Source of the DNA: Propionispora vibrioides
GTDB lineage: Bacteria; Bacillota; Negativicutes; Propionisporales; Propionisporaceae
DNA length: 64,000 nucleotides
Direction of reading: 5' to 3'
Assembly: GCF_900110485.1 (NCBI RefSeq)
Contig: NZ_FODY01000003.1
Span: 1-64,000 of the forward strand
Shown: piece by piece, positions 17,446-28,432 of the stretch
How positions within the stretch are numbered: position 1 is the first letter of the stretch
Layout: each line of letters starts with the position of its first letter
Position numbers and translations under genes: made by a program
The notes under the pieces: generated by a model
Databases searched by the model: none
Seen by the model: the letters and a program-made list of their open reading frames with translations, nothing else
What the model was told of the DNA's origin: nothing

Positions 17446-18156
17446 TCACCTCTCGTTTGCGGTATACGCTGCCAGACGGTCAAGAAATTCTGTCATCAGT
17501 GAATTAACCACCGCCAGTATCCCCATATTCTCCCGAATGGCTTGAGCTGTCTGCACATAAGGTCCCGGCCGCAGCTCGTCGGCACAATGATAAAGCAATG
17601 AGTTAATGCTGGCGGCCGTGCTTTCCAGATGAAACTGGAAACCAAAAACCCGATCCCGGTACATAAAGGCTTGATGAGGGCAGCCCTCGCTGGAGGCGAT
17701 GCAGACCGACTCCTCGCCGAGCATACTGAAAGTGTCGTTATGCCACTGAAAAACGGGAAAGCTTTCCGGAAATCCGTCAAAAAATTTTCCCTGGATTTTT
17801 TCTTTGTACAGGGTAACCGGCAGCCAGCCGATTTCGGCCACTGGATTCTTCGTAACTTTACCGCCCAATACATCGGCTATGAGCTGCGCCCCCAGGCAAA
17901 TGCCCAGGACTACTTTATCTTGCTCAATGGCCTTTCGAATGCAGTCCTTCTCATAACCCAGCCAGGGGTATTGCTCTTCTTCGTAAATATTCATCGGACC
18001 GCCCATAATCACCAGCCAGTCAAACTGGTCCGGTTCAGGCACCGCCTCAAAATTATACAGGTGCGTACCCGTAAGCCGGTGTCCTCGTTCATGCGCCCAG
18101 GTGACAAGCATGGCCGGGTTCTCAAAAGGAACATGCTGCAAATAATGAATTCTCAT
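17446..18156 (-). CDS. class I glutamine amidotransferase-like protein
   Basis: A 236-residue stand-alone GATase of the GMP-synthase-like type. The nucleophile C87 is in LGICLGAQ, and the His-Glu pair is in FQFHLES (H176, E178), so the hydrolase triad is complete. No synthetase domain is fused. It is co-oriented in the anf cluster, 6 bp upstream of the flavin protein gene. A link to glutamine or ammonium metabolism is tempting, but the substrate is unknown. Confidence 0.82.
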   Translation of the reverse strand: MRIHYLQHVPFENPAMLVTWAHERGHRLTGTHLYNFEAVPEPDQFDWLVIMGGPMNIYEEEQYPWLGYEKDCIRKAIEQDKVVLGICLGAQLIADVLGGKVTKNPVAEIGWLPVTLYKEKIQGKFFDGFPESFPVFQWHNDTFSMLGEESVCIASSEGCPHQAFMYRDRVFGFQFHLESTAASINSLLYHCADELRPGPYVQTAQAIRENMGILAVVNSLMTEFLDRLAAYTANER

Positions 18157-18206
18157 GGCAACCCCCTTCAGGTCCTATCAACTACACTTTTATCGGCCTT
18201 ATTCGG

Positions 18207-18659
18207 TCAAGTCGGGCAGCTTTCCTTCTGCTGCTGGGCAAAACGCCGTACGTCACCGATCCTTATCGGATCGAACAGTTCCGCCACGGCTTCACACAAC
18301 TCTAACACTTTCACCATATCGGTTAACTCCGGTGCGCCGTGAAAATAATTTTCCAGCGAACAGATACCAAAAATCTGGTCCAGCGAACGGATCGACTGAT
18401 TCAGTTCCGGTGAAACAACCAGACAGTCTATTTCTTCGACGGCCTCCATCAGGCAAATATAGTTATGATTTTCCGGCTCAATCCCGTACAGCAGGCACAA
18501 GGCAATCAGATAGTTTTCCAGCGCAACCGAGGCCACGTTAAAGACTACGCTGGCATGCTGGCCTTCTTCCAGAAATTGTCGGGCCCGGAAATGATACATC
18601 CTGCTGCTACGGTAGTTTTCCTCAAACGCCGCCACATCGATTTCGCTTATGTCCATCAT
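18207..18659 (-). CDS. HEPN-like protein in the anf cluster
   Basis: A 150-residue, mostly helical acidic protein. The pattern MYHFRARQFLEEGQH followed by VASVALENYLIALC resembles HEPN-domain proteins. The RNase motif R-x4-6-H of toxic HEPN proteins is not evident. It does not resemble AnfO or AnfR as I know them. I chose the ATG at 18659 because AGAGG lies 8 nt upstream; the longer frame starting at 18740 has no site. The position right after anfK suggests an accessory role for the iron-only nitrogenase, but function is unknown. Confidence 0.6.
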   Translation of the reverse strand: MMDISEIDVAAFEENYRSSRMYHFRARQFLEEGQHASVVFNVASVALENYLIALCLLYGIEPENHNYICLMEAVEEIDCLVVSPELNQSIRSLDQIFGICSLENYFHGAPELTDMVKVLELCEAVAELFDPIRIGDVRRFAQQQKESCPT

Positions 18660-18775
18660 ATGACCAGCCTCTTTTCTCCTTACATACTGCCGGTTTTCAG
18701 TCAAACCGGCAGTATGCAGGTTACTGTTGGATTTCTGCACTTTTGTTGTCTTTAACGGTATTGCTGCCTAATCTT

Positions 18776-20164
18776 TCACCAAACATTCAGCATCCATTCT
18801 TTACTCTTTTTATACTCCATATCAGTAAACAGGGTATTGGCCATAGCCTCGGCCAGCCACATGGCTCCGGCATAACCAACTACGGGGTACCGGTGCAACC
18901 CGGCACGGTCATAAGTGGGAAAACCGACTCTTACCATGGGTATATTGTTATCAATCGAGGTAAACCGTCCCTTGGAGTGGCCCAGAATCAAATCCAGCTC
19001 AAGCCCTTCATTTTTTATCCGGTTTTCCAATTCCCACAAATCGGCATTAGTGATAATTTCCATATCGTAATCTACATTTTCCTGGAGCGCTTTAATGCGG
19101 GGATCCAGGGGATAGTCCTTACGATCATCACCAAGCAGCAGCAGCATAGGCTTCATTCCCAGATCAAGACAGAACTCGGCCAGACCGATCACGAGATCGG
19201 GATTCCCATAAATGGCAACCTTTTTATCGGCCAGAAATAAATGGGCCACATCTGTAATAGCGTCAATGGCAATGCCCCGTTCTTTGACTAAAGAAGGTGG
19301 TATTGATTTGCCGGTCAGGCTTTTTACATTCTGCAAAAACGAATCGGTATTGCGGATTCCAATCGGCGTAGGGCCGATAATGGCCGGTACATCAAATTCG
19401 CTTTCCAGATATTCCGCAGCCTGCCCTCCCTCATAGCGGTTCAGGGCGATCGTGCCTAACGCGTTAGCCGTTCCCGCTAAGTCTTCAATGGTGGTATTGC
19501 CATGAGAGACATGGTTTCCGTCAGGCATTAACGGAGAGTCGAAACTTTCAATCTCAAAAAGAACGGTTGTGTCAACTTCCATGGCCGCCAGCAAATGTTT
19601 CAGTTCGGTTACATCACCGGGATTAACCCAGCCGGTAATCAAATTCAGTTTCCCGTTCGGCTCACCCTTCTTGGCAAAATAGCTGACCACATCTTTTACG
19701 GCCGCATCATACCCGGTGACCATGCTTCCCTTAAAGCTTGGTGCGTGAATGGGGATTAAATATACTTCCCGACCAGGATATTTTTCTTTTAACAGTCCAT
19801 TATTGAGTTTCGTTATAACCCCGTCAATATCATCACCGATAACTTCTGTCGAGCAAGTGGTTATAATCGGCACAACTTTCACATGGGGATACCGCATCAA
19901 CAGCACGTCAACCGCCTGCTCCACCCGGTTCAGCGCCCCGAATACGGCGCCGTCCTCATGCACAGAAGAAGATGCAATTTCAAAGCTTTCCTTAAAATGC
20001 TGCGAGAAAAGCAATCGGACAAACATAACGCAACCTTGACCACCATGCACGATGCCAATACAATCCTTGATTCCAATGCTGACAAACTGGGAACCGCAGG
20101 GCTGGCAGGTAAATATGGGGTTGATAATTCCAGCACGCTCTTTTTCTTTTAATTCGCAAGCCAT
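18776..20164 (-). CDS. anfK: iron-only nitrogenase beta subunit AnfK
   Basis: The beta chain of the FeFe dinitrogenase, 462 residues. The short N-terminus and the P-cluster cysteines C20 (NPIFTCQPCG), C45 (HGGQGCVMFVR) and C104 (ITTCSTE) are in place. The end SKEWMLNVW closely matches AnfK of Azotobacter as I recall it, and distinguishes it from NifK, which has a longer N-terminus. It holds half of the P-cluster. The gene starts 13 bp after anfG ends. Confidence 0.97.
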   Translation of the reverse strand: MACELKEKERAGIINPIFTCQPCGSQFVSIGIKDCIGIVHGGQGCVMFVRLLFSQHFKESFEIASSSVHEDGAVFGALNRVEQAVDVLLMRYPHVKVVPIITTCSTEVIGDDIDGVITKLNNGLLKEKYPGREVYLIPIHAPSFKGSMVTGYDAAVKDVVSYFAKKGEPNGKLNLITGWVNPGDVTELKHLLAAMEVDTTVLFEIESFDSPLMPDGNHVSHGNTTIEDLAGTANALGTIALNRYEGGQAAEYLESEFDVPAIIGPTPIGIRNTDSFLQNVKSLTGKSIPPSLVKERGIAIDAITDVAHLFLADKKVAIYGNPDLVIGLAEFCLDLGMKPMLLLLGDDRKDYPLDPRIKALQENVDYDMEIITNADLWELENRIKNEGLELDLILGHSKGRFTSIDNNIPMVRVGFPTYDRAGLHRYPVVGYAGAMWLAEAMANTLFTDMEYKKSKEWMLNVW

Positions 20165-20177
20165 AATATCATCCTTC

Positions 20178-20528
20178 CTAATAGAGAGGTACGGTTAGCT
20201 CTTCATTAAGCGACCCGGTAATCGTCAGATAATCCATCCGCTCCTTCAGCCCCTGCATAAGCAGTTTTAATTCGGCCTTATCCATAGCATGAATCCACTC
20301 ATACCGCTGCCGGTAAGCTTCAGCCAAAATGACGGCATCAACCCAGTAGCATTTATCCTGAGGAGTTTCCTTCTCAACCGGTTCGTCACATAAAATCTGC
20401 ATCGTTTTGGTAAGAATCCCCTCATTTTGCTTTTCCCGATCCCAGGCCCGGGAATGAAACTGCCACAGGCAATTCTTCATAATATAATCAACCAACTGTT
20501 CAATTCGCTCACGCATAACATCATCCAT
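20178..20528 (-). CDS. anfG: iron-only nitrogenase delta subunit AnfG
   Basis: A 116-residue subunit found only in alternative (V or Fe-only) nitrogenases. The start [20 protein letters not shown] and the stretch [19 protein letters not shown] are AnfG/VnfG-like. It packs on the alpha subunit and is needed for cofactor insertion and activity. Its place between anfD and anfK is the diagnostic order for an alternative nitrogenase. The AnfD sequence decides for the Fe-only type. Confidence 0.96.
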   Translation of the reverse strand: MDDVMRERIEQLVDYIMKNCLWQFHSRAWDREKQNEGILTKTMQILCDEPVEKETPQDKCYWVDAVILAEAYRQRYEWIHAMDKAELKLLMQGLKERMDYLTITGSLNEELTVPLY

Positions 20529-20543
20529 AGATCGGCACCTCCC

Positions 20544-22200
<1,657 letters not shown>

Positions 22201-22216
22201 CTACACAGTCGATTGC

Positions 22217-23059
<843 letters not shown>

Positions 23060-23088
23060 TTAAATTAACAGATTTTTTAAAATTATAG

Positions 23089-23117
23089 TTGAAATTCAAA
23101 ATACTTCCCGTTATAAT
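23089..23117 (+). promoter_or_regulatory. promoter of small-RNA-like module A
   Basis: TTGAAA, a 17-nt spacer and TATAAT on the plus strand, pointing away from anfH. The same arrangement with a different spacer occurs at 23340-23368, with the same distance to the conserved RNA-like block. Confidence 0.7.
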
Positions 23118-23123
23118 AGAAAC

Positions 23124-23205
23124 AGGCAAATTAAATAAACCTAGTGCCACTGGGTTTAACAACGGCTTTGCGGATATTCGTGGTATCCTCAAAGCTTTTG
23201 TTTTT
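23124..23205 (+). ncRNA. candidate small RNA A upstream of anfH
   Basis: The predicted transcript of about 82 nt starts 7 nt after the -10 box at GGCAAAT. The first 30 nt match module B in 27 positions (core TAGTGCCACTG). It ends in a hairpin at 23165-23195 with 12-bp arms (GCTTTG...CAAAGC, one mismatch) and the loop TTCGTGG, followed by TTTTGTTTTT, a normal intrinsic terminator. No open frame or ribosome binding site is present. It is antisense to the region ahead of anfH. I do not recognise an RNA family. Confidence 0.6.
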
Positions 23206-23339
23206 AAAGCATATATGGACGATATATCCTCAGCTCCTTCCGGTACAGTTATTTTTGCCTATTAACCAGCTCTAACAGTCTTCTTTTGATAACCACCCCC
23301 TTTCATTTCAATAAAGCTACCTTTTTCTCTAAGAACACC

Positions 23340-23368
23340 TTGAAACTCCCTGCCTGTTTTGCTATAAT
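23340..23368 (+). promoter_or_regulatory. promoter of small-RNA-like module B
   Basis: TTGAAA, a 17-nt spacer and TATAAT on the plus strand, placed 251 bp from the same boxes of module A. The spacer sequences differ while the boxes are identical, which argues that they are functional. Confidence 0.7.
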
Positions 23369-23374
23369 GCAAAA

Positions 23375-23465
23375 TGGGCAAATCAAATAAACTTAGTGCC
23401 ACTGAGAATAGGAGATTTACCTCTGCTTCATGGATATTCGTGGTATCCATGAAGCTTTTATTTTT
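23375..23465 (+). ncRNA. candidate small RNA B upstream of anfH
   Basis: The predicted transcript is about 91 nt. It opens with the conserved block at 23377-23406. It then has about 18 nt where module A has about 10, and ends in a perfect 12-bp hairpin at 23425-23455 (GCTTCATGGATA / TATCCATGAAGC) with loop TTCGTGG, followed by TTTTATTTTT. The outer arms differ from module A on both sides in a pairing-preserving way, so selection has acted on the structure. Confidence 0.62.
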
Positions 23466-23502
23466 AGCGTTAAATAGTTAGCCGCCAGGCAAGACTGCTT
23501 TC

Positions 23503-23535
23503 TTTACCCGCTATATTCGTGGTATCGCGAGTAAA
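23503..23535. repeat. third hairpin with the same loop (degenerate module C)
   Basis: TTTACCCGCTATA and TATCGCGAGTAAA flank the same TTCGTGG loop. Pairing is slightly better for a minus-strand RNA (a G-U pair replaces a C-A mismatch). No T run follows on either strand and no promoter or good copy of the 5' block precedes it, so it is either a decayed copy or a hairpin used in another context. Confidence 0.55.
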
Positions 23536-23547
23536 ACGGCCTGCTGT

Positions 23548-23592
23548 AAAAAAGGGGTATCAATGAACCGTTCCGGTTCATTGATACCCCTT
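23548..23592 (-). terminator. strong terminator downstream of the minus-strand promoter
   Basis: A perfect 16-bp stem (GGGGTATCAATGAACC with its complement) and a 5-nt loop are followed by TTTTTT on the minus strand. With the promoter at 23659-23687 it would yield a transcript of about 105 nt. It could be a further small RNA, or a regulated attenuator ahead of the anf operon. Confidence 0.8.
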
Positions 23593-23658
23593 CGTATCTG
23601 CCAGGCAAAGTACTGCCAAACACCCTGCTCCAGAGAATATTAAACTTGCTTTTGTCTT

Positions 23659-23687
23659 ATAATACTACACCAAATCCATAGAGTCAA
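23659..23687 (-). promoter_or_regulatory. minus-strand sigma-A promoter ahead of the anf cluster
   Basis: TTGACT, a 17-nt spacer and TATTAT on the minus strand. It is the only good promoter I find ahead of anfH in the right direction, but the terminator about 60 nt downstream of its start must be passed for it to serve anfH. Confidence 0.7.
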
Positions 23688-23753
23688 TATGTTTTAGTTA
23701 ATTTAATTTGTTTTTGTTGATTTAGTTTATCTAGTTAGTATCTGTGTATAAAT

Positions 23754-23788
23754 AAAAACAAGGATCTCTTTAACAGATCCTTGTTTTT
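23754..23788. terminator. bidirectional terminator after ftsY
   Basis: AAAAACAAGGATCT and AGATCCTTGTTTTT form a symmetric hairpin with A and T flanks. It ends the smc-ftsY transcript on the minus strand. Confidence 0.85.
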
Positions 23789-23792
23789 ATGA

Positions 23793-24704
23793 TTAATCGG
23801 CAAACAATGCCTGGCTGAACGCCGCCGGATCAAAAGGACGCAAATCCTGTAGCCCTTCACCGATACCGATCCAGCGAACGGGAACATTCAATTCCGACTT
23901 GATGGCAATCACCACGCCACCCTTGGCCGTACCGTCCAGCTTGGTCAGAACCAAGCCGGACACGGCAGCGGCTTCGCCAAACAGTTTGGCCTGGTTTACA
24001 GCGTTCTGACCGGTAGTTGCATCCAATACCAGCAAGGTGCTGTGCGGCGCTCCCGGCAGCTCCCGGTTGATAATCCGATAGATTTTTTTCAGTTCCTCCA
24101 TTAGGTTGGACTTAGTATGCAGCCGTCCCGCCGTATCAATAATCAGCACATCCACTTTTCGTGCCTTAGCCGATTGGACGGCGTCAAACACTACGGCCGC
24201 CGGATCGGAACCCTCCGTATGCTTGATAACCTCCGCTCCGATCCGGCCGCCCCAGATTTCCAATTGTTCAATGGCCGCAGCACGGAAGGTATCGCCGGCC
24301 GCCAGCATGACCGTCTTACCCTGCTCCCGGTAGTAATTGCCCAGTTTGCCGATGGTGGTCGTTTTTCCCACACCGTTAACTCCTACCACCATAATCACCA
24401 TGGGCGGCTGTACCTCGGGCTCCGCCGTTTCACCATTCATTAAAATAGCACTGATTTTCTCCTGCAAAAACGGCTTTAATTCTTCCGGCGACTGAATTTG
24501 CTTGTTCTTAATCCCGGCCCGGACGTCCGACAGCAGTTGTGCTGTTGTTTTTACCCCCACATCGGCGGTCAGTAAGATAGCCTCCAGATCATCCAAAAAC
24601 TCATCGTCAATGTCGGCATAGCCGACAATCAACTGTTCAATCTTCTCGGTTAAGCCTTTGCGGGTCTTTTCCAGACCGACTTTCAATTTATCAAAAAAGC
24701 CCAT
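23793..24704 (-). CDS. ftsY: signal recognition particle receptor FtsY
   Basis: The SRP receptor GTPase at the cytoplasmic membrane, partner of Ffh. Length is 303 with a short N-terminus rather than the long acidic A domain of E. coli. The G1 motif [10 protein letters not shown] is at 108-117, followed by [13 protein letters not shown] and [10 protein letters not shown]. The ATG at 24704 lies 7 nt from GGTGG; an ATG two codons upstream is too close to it. It follows smc, the usual Firmicutes order. Confidence 0.96.
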   Translation of the reverse strand: MGFFDKLKVGLEKTRKGLTEKIEQLIVGYADIDDEFLDDLEAILLTADVGVKTTAQLLSDVRAGIKNKQIQSPEELKPFLQEKISAILMNGETAEPEVQPPMVIMVVGVNGVGKTTTIGKLGNYYREQGKTVMLAAGDTFRAAAIEQLEIWGGRIGAEVIKHTEGSDPAAVVFDAVQSAKARKVDVLIIDTAGRLHTKSNLMEELKKIYRIINRELPGAPHSTLLVLDATTGQNAVNQAKLFGEAAAVSGLVLTKLDGTAKGGVVIAIKSELNVPVRWIGIGEGLQDLRPFDPAAFSQALFAD

Positions 24705-24750
24705 ATTCATTCCACCTAATTCCTATTTTTTCACACGCCCTTACCTCTGT

Positions 24751-27700
24751 TTATCCCGCAGCATCCACCAGTTTGACGGAAACCAGACGGGAAACACCGG
24801 ACTCTTCCATGGTAACGCCGTGAATGATATCGGCCACTTCCATAGTTCCCTTCCGGTGGGTGACTACAATAAACTGAGTACTCTGGGCATAATCCCGCAG
24901 AAAGCCGCTGAAGCGCTGCAGGTTGGCTTCGTCAAGCGGAGCATCGATCTCATCTACCATGGTAAACGGTGCCGGCCGGTAGGTTAAAAAGGCAAACAGT
25001 AAGGCAATGACCGTCAAAGCCCGTTCCCCACCCGATAATAATACCAGGCTTTGCTGCTTTTTGCCGGGCGGCTGCACCCAGACTTCAACCCCCGTTTCCA
25101 GCGGTTTGTCCGGTTCCAGCAGAGACAGCCAGGCCTTGCCGCCACCGAACAGGCGCTCAAAGATCCCACTGAAATGCTGATTAATTTCTTTAAAGGCCAC
25201 GCTGAATTGCTTGGACATTTTCTTGTCGATATCTTGAATAATCGTTGCTAAATATTCGCGGGCATTTTTTAAATCCTCCGATTGATTCCGCAGAAACTCA
25301 TACCGTTCCCGCACGCGGGCAAATTCTTCAATCGCGCTATGATTAACCGGTCCCAACAGAGCAATCTCCTCTTCCAGCCATTTAGCTTGCACCGTTAGCT
25401 CCGCTACACTGCCCTCGCGGCAGCGGGCTACAGCCTCTTCCCAGGAAACATTACACCGTTCGGTCAGTTCCTTGCGGCAAGTCTCCAATTCATACTTGTA
25501 TTTTGTGGCCATCAGTTCAAATTCATGCAGCCGGTTTTGGATTTCATTGTGACGCCGCCGTTTATCCTTTATCTCCTTTTCCAGCTTGGTAAGTTCCGTT
25601 AACGCGGCATACTTGCCGGACTCCAGTTCTTTCTTCGCCGCCAGGCAGTCGGCAGTCTGACCCTCTGTCGTCCGGTGCAGCTCCTTCACTTCTTTCAGCT
25701 CGGCATCATAGCCGGCTGTCTGTTCCCGCAGCGTTTCCGCTTCATTAGCCAATCGCTGCAGAACGGCGTCTGTCTTTGCCAGTTCCGTCCGGAGCATTTG
25801 GCTTTCGCTTTCCGCAGCCTGCATTTGCTGTTCCAGCGCTGTAAGCGAAACCCTGCAGTCGGTCACCGCATGACCGGCCAAATCTTTTTGCTCATTCAAC
25901 AGCTTAAGTTCCTGCTGCCAACGAAGCATCTCCTGTTTATGCTCGGCATCACGATTTTCCAAAACAAGAACAGCTTCTTGTTTTTGAGCCAATTTAGTTT
26001 GCATTGCCGTTTTCTCACCGGTGAAAGAATCCATTTCCTCCTGCAGACTATCTACCGCCATTTGCAAACGCCGCAGTTCTCCCTGCAGATTGGTCCCATG
26101 CACTTCAAGCTGCGCCAGCCGCACTTCCAGGGCTTGCTTTTCTGCCAGCTTAACCTCCGCCGTTTTATCCAGCTCCAGCCGCTTTCGTTCGGCGGCACTC
26201 ACCGCTTGCTGAGCTTGTTCCAGGGACGACTTGGTTTCCCCGATGGTCTTTTCCAACGCGGCAATTTCATTGCTGCGACTTAAAAAGCTGTTTTCCCGGC
26301 GATGCGTACTACCGCCGGTCAGAGAACCGCCCGGATTAACCTGCTGCCCGTCAAGCGTAACAATTCTCACACGATACTGATAGTTCTTGGCAATAGCCAG
26401 CGCAGCGTCAATATTTTCGGCTACGATGGTCCTTCCCAGCAGGAATTCCACCACTTTGCGGTATTTCTGTTCACATCCAACCACGGCTGAGGCCAGTCCC
26501 AGTGAACCGGCCGCCGCCGCTGCTTTTAGTTCATAATCCCGCGGCGTGCCGGTCTGAATAGTAGTAAGCGGCAGGAAAGTAGCCCGGCCCAGACGTTGGT
26601 CCTTTAAAAAAGCGATGGCCTGCTTGGCTGTCGTTTCATCTTCGGTAACAAGATATTGCAAGGCACCGCCTAAAGCAGTCTCCACCGCCGTCACATAAGG
26701 GTCCGGCACCTGAATTAATTGAGCCACCGCGCCGCAAATTCCCTGGCGCCAGGCTGCCCGGTTCTGCAGGACACTCTTGCTGCTGCGACCAAATCCATCA
26801 AAATCCTGCTGCATGTGAGACAGGATTTTATGTTTGGAAGCAAACTCATTCAGTTTTACCTGCAAAGCCTTTTCTTTGTTCTGCAAATCTCGGCAGTCCG
26901 CTTCCAGAGCTTGTTTTACTTCAGCAAGCCGCTGTTCCTCCTTGAGTAGCTCAGCCATTCTTTCGGCCAAACCGGTCTTCTCAGCCAGCGCTGTTTCCGC
27001 CGCCTGGCCGGTCTGTGTAAGCTGCTCGCCGTATCCCGCCAATTCCCGGGCGTACTCCCCCTGATTGGTCAGCAGTTTAGCCATATCTTTTTCCAACGTG
27101 CCAATCTCATTACGGGCACTAACCAATTCCTGCAAATAATCAAAAGACTGTTCCTTGCAAAGCTCCAACCGGGCTTCCGCCGCCTGGATGTCCGCCGCAG
27201 TCTGCTGATAGGCATCCTGGCTTTTGGTCAGGTTCTGCTGCAGCACCAGAACCTGTTCGCGCTTTTCTGCCAGTTGGCGGCCGCTTTCCGCTAGACGGTC
27301 TTGCAAAGTTTTCGCCTGTTCCCGGTTCTGTTGCTCTTCGGCTGCTATTCGTTCGCCGACAGCCGAGCCCTGGGAGATTTTTTCAGCCAGCAAGGCAATT
27401 CGGCCTTCCAGCCGCTCGGTTTCCCGGTAAGCCTGCTGCAGGCTCTCTCCAGTTCCACGCAAGTTTTCTTCCAGTTCCGCCAGTTGAGCGGTCAGACGTT
27501 CAAGTTCGGCCTCGCCCAGCAGAACCTGATTGCCCACGGTCAGTTCTTCCTCTTTCAGAGCAAACTCCTGCAAAGTGGCGCTTTCCATCATCTGCTCCGC
27601 CTTTTTCAGCTTGTCCACCAGCAAAGTAATGCGGCAGGCCGTCAATTCCTCCTGCAGCTCTTGGTAGCGCGAAGTCCGGGCAGCACTGGCCTCCAGCGGT

Positions 27701-28329
27701 TCAAGCTGTAATTCGATTTCCGAAATGATATCCTCCAGGCGGACCAGATTCTGCTCCGTATCGTCCAGTTTTCGTAAAGCTTCCTTTTTCCGGTTTTTAT
27801 AACGGGTAATGCCGGCAGCCTCTTCAAAAATCAGGCGCCGTTCCTCGGGTTTGCTGTTTAATATTTCATCTACCTTGTTTTGGCTGATAACCGGCATAGC
27901 TTCCCGCCCCAGTCCGGTATCGGCCAACAGGTCATGAATATCTTTTAAGCGGCAGTGTGCCTTATTAATGAAATACTCACTCTCGCCAGACCGGAAAACC
28001 CGGCGGGTAATCGTTACTTCATTAAAATCCAGCGGCAGCACGCCGTCGGTATTATCAAAAACCAGCGAAACCTCCGCCACGCCCAGCGCGCGCCGTCCGG
28101 TACTGCCGGAAAAAATAATATCTTCTACCCTGGAGCCGCGTAAATTCCGGATATTCTGCTCGCCAAGCACCCAGCGTATGGCATCGGAGATATTGCTTTT
28201 CCCGCTGCCATTGGGACCAACCACTACCGTAATGCCCGGTCCAAAATCCACTTCTGTTTTATCCGCAAATGACTTAAATCCATAAGCCTCCAACCTACGT
28301 AACAGCAACAAATTCACCACACATTCCAA
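24751..28329 (-). CDS. smc: chromosome segregation protein SMC
   Basis: A 1192-residue condensin ATPase. The Walker A box GPNGSGKS is at 38-45. Two long coiled coils surround a hinge at about 520-680 (GICGAVAQLIQVPDPY and VNPGGSLTGGS). The C-terminal head has the signature LLSGGERAL and the Walker B stretch FTMVDEIDAPLDEAN. The exact start is uncertain: GTG and TTG codons lie within eight codons of the ATG at 28329 and the ribosome binding site is weak. Acts with ScpA/ScpB, not in this window. Confidence 0.97.
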   Translation of the reverse strand: MECVVNLLLLRRLEAYGFKSFADKTEVDFGPGITVVVGPNGSGKSNISDAIRWVLGEQNIRNLRGSRVEDIIFSGSTGRRALGVAEVSLVFDNTDGVLPLDFNEVTITRRVFRSGESEYFINKAHCRLKDIHDLLADTGLGREAMPVISQNKVDEILNSKPEERRLIFEEAAGITRYKNRKKEALRKLDDTEQNLVRLEDIISEIELQLEPLEASAARTSRYQELQEELTACRITLLVDKLKKAEQMMESATLQEFALKEEELTVGNQVLLGEAELERLTAQLAELEENLRGTGESLQQAYRETERLEGRIALLAEKISQGSAVGERIAAEEQQNREQAKTLQDRLAESGRQLAEKREQVLVLQQNLTKSQDAYQQTAADIQAAEARLELCKEQSFDYLQELVSARNEIGTLEKDMAKLLTNQGEYARELAGYGEQLTQTGQAAETALAEKTGLAERMAELLKEEQRLAEVKQALEADCRDLQNKEKALQVKLNEFASKHKILSHMQQDFDGFGRSSKSVLQNRAAWRQGICGAVAQLIQVPDPYVTAVETALGGALQYLVTEDETTAKQAIAFLKDQRLGRATFLPLTTIQTGTPRDYELKAAAAAGSLGLASAVVGCEQKYRKVVEFLLGRTIVAENIDAALAIAKNYQYRVRIVTLDGQQVNPGGSLTGGSTHRRENSFLSRSNEIAALEKTIGETKSSLEQAQQAVSAAERKRLELDKTAEVKLAEKQALEVRLAQLEVHGTNLQGELRRLQMAVDSLQEEMDSFTGEKTAMQTKLAQKQEAVLVLENRDAEHKQEMLRWQQELKLLNEQKDLAGHAVTDCRVSLTALEQQMQAAESESQMLRTELAKTDAVLQRLANEAETLREQTAGYDAELKEVKELHRTTEGQTADCLAAKKELESGKYAALTELTKLEKEIKDKRRRHNEIQNRLHEFELMATKYKYELETCRKELTERCNVSWEEAVARCREGSVAELTVQAKWLEEEIALLGPVNHSAIEEFARVRERYEFLRNQSEDLKNAREYLATIIQDIDKKMSKQFSVAFKEINQHFSGIFERLFGGGKAWLSLLEPDKPLETGVEVWVQPPGKKQQSLVLLSGGERALTVIALLFAFLTYRPAPFTMVDEIDAPLDEANLQRFSGFLRDYAQSTQFIVVTHRKGTMEVADIIHGVTMEESGVSRLVSVKLVDAAG

Positions 28330-28382
28330 ACTTTTCTCAGGACAGACTTTCAGATAAAGCCTGTCCCTCTCAGCTATGTATT

Positions 28383-28414
28383 AAAAAACCTGTTTGCTTA
28401 TTTTGCAAACAGGT
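28383..28414 (-). terminator. terminator after spoVS
   Basis: ACCTGTTTGC and GCAAACAGGT form a perfect 10-bp stem followed by TTTTT on the minus strand, between spoVS and smc. Confidence 0.88.
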
Positions 28415-28432
28415 CTCCGCCAATAAAAAACT

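Noticed and set aside
18207-18659. AnfO or AnfR identity for the gene after anfK
   Set aside because: Sequence is helical and HEPN-like and does not show the features I associate with AnfO or AnfR. Position alone is not enough.
23123-23154. Sigma-54 promoter in the conserved block (TGGCAC on the minus strand)
   Set aside because: The -12 GC is not at the required spacing from the -24 GG in either copy. The plus-strand sigma-A boxes explain the duplication better.
23262-23450. 62-codon minus-strand frame inside the region upstream of anfH
   Set aside because: It begins in the stem of hairpin B, has no ribosome binding site, and its reading frame is explained by the conserved hairpin sequence. 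Module A carries no matching start codon.
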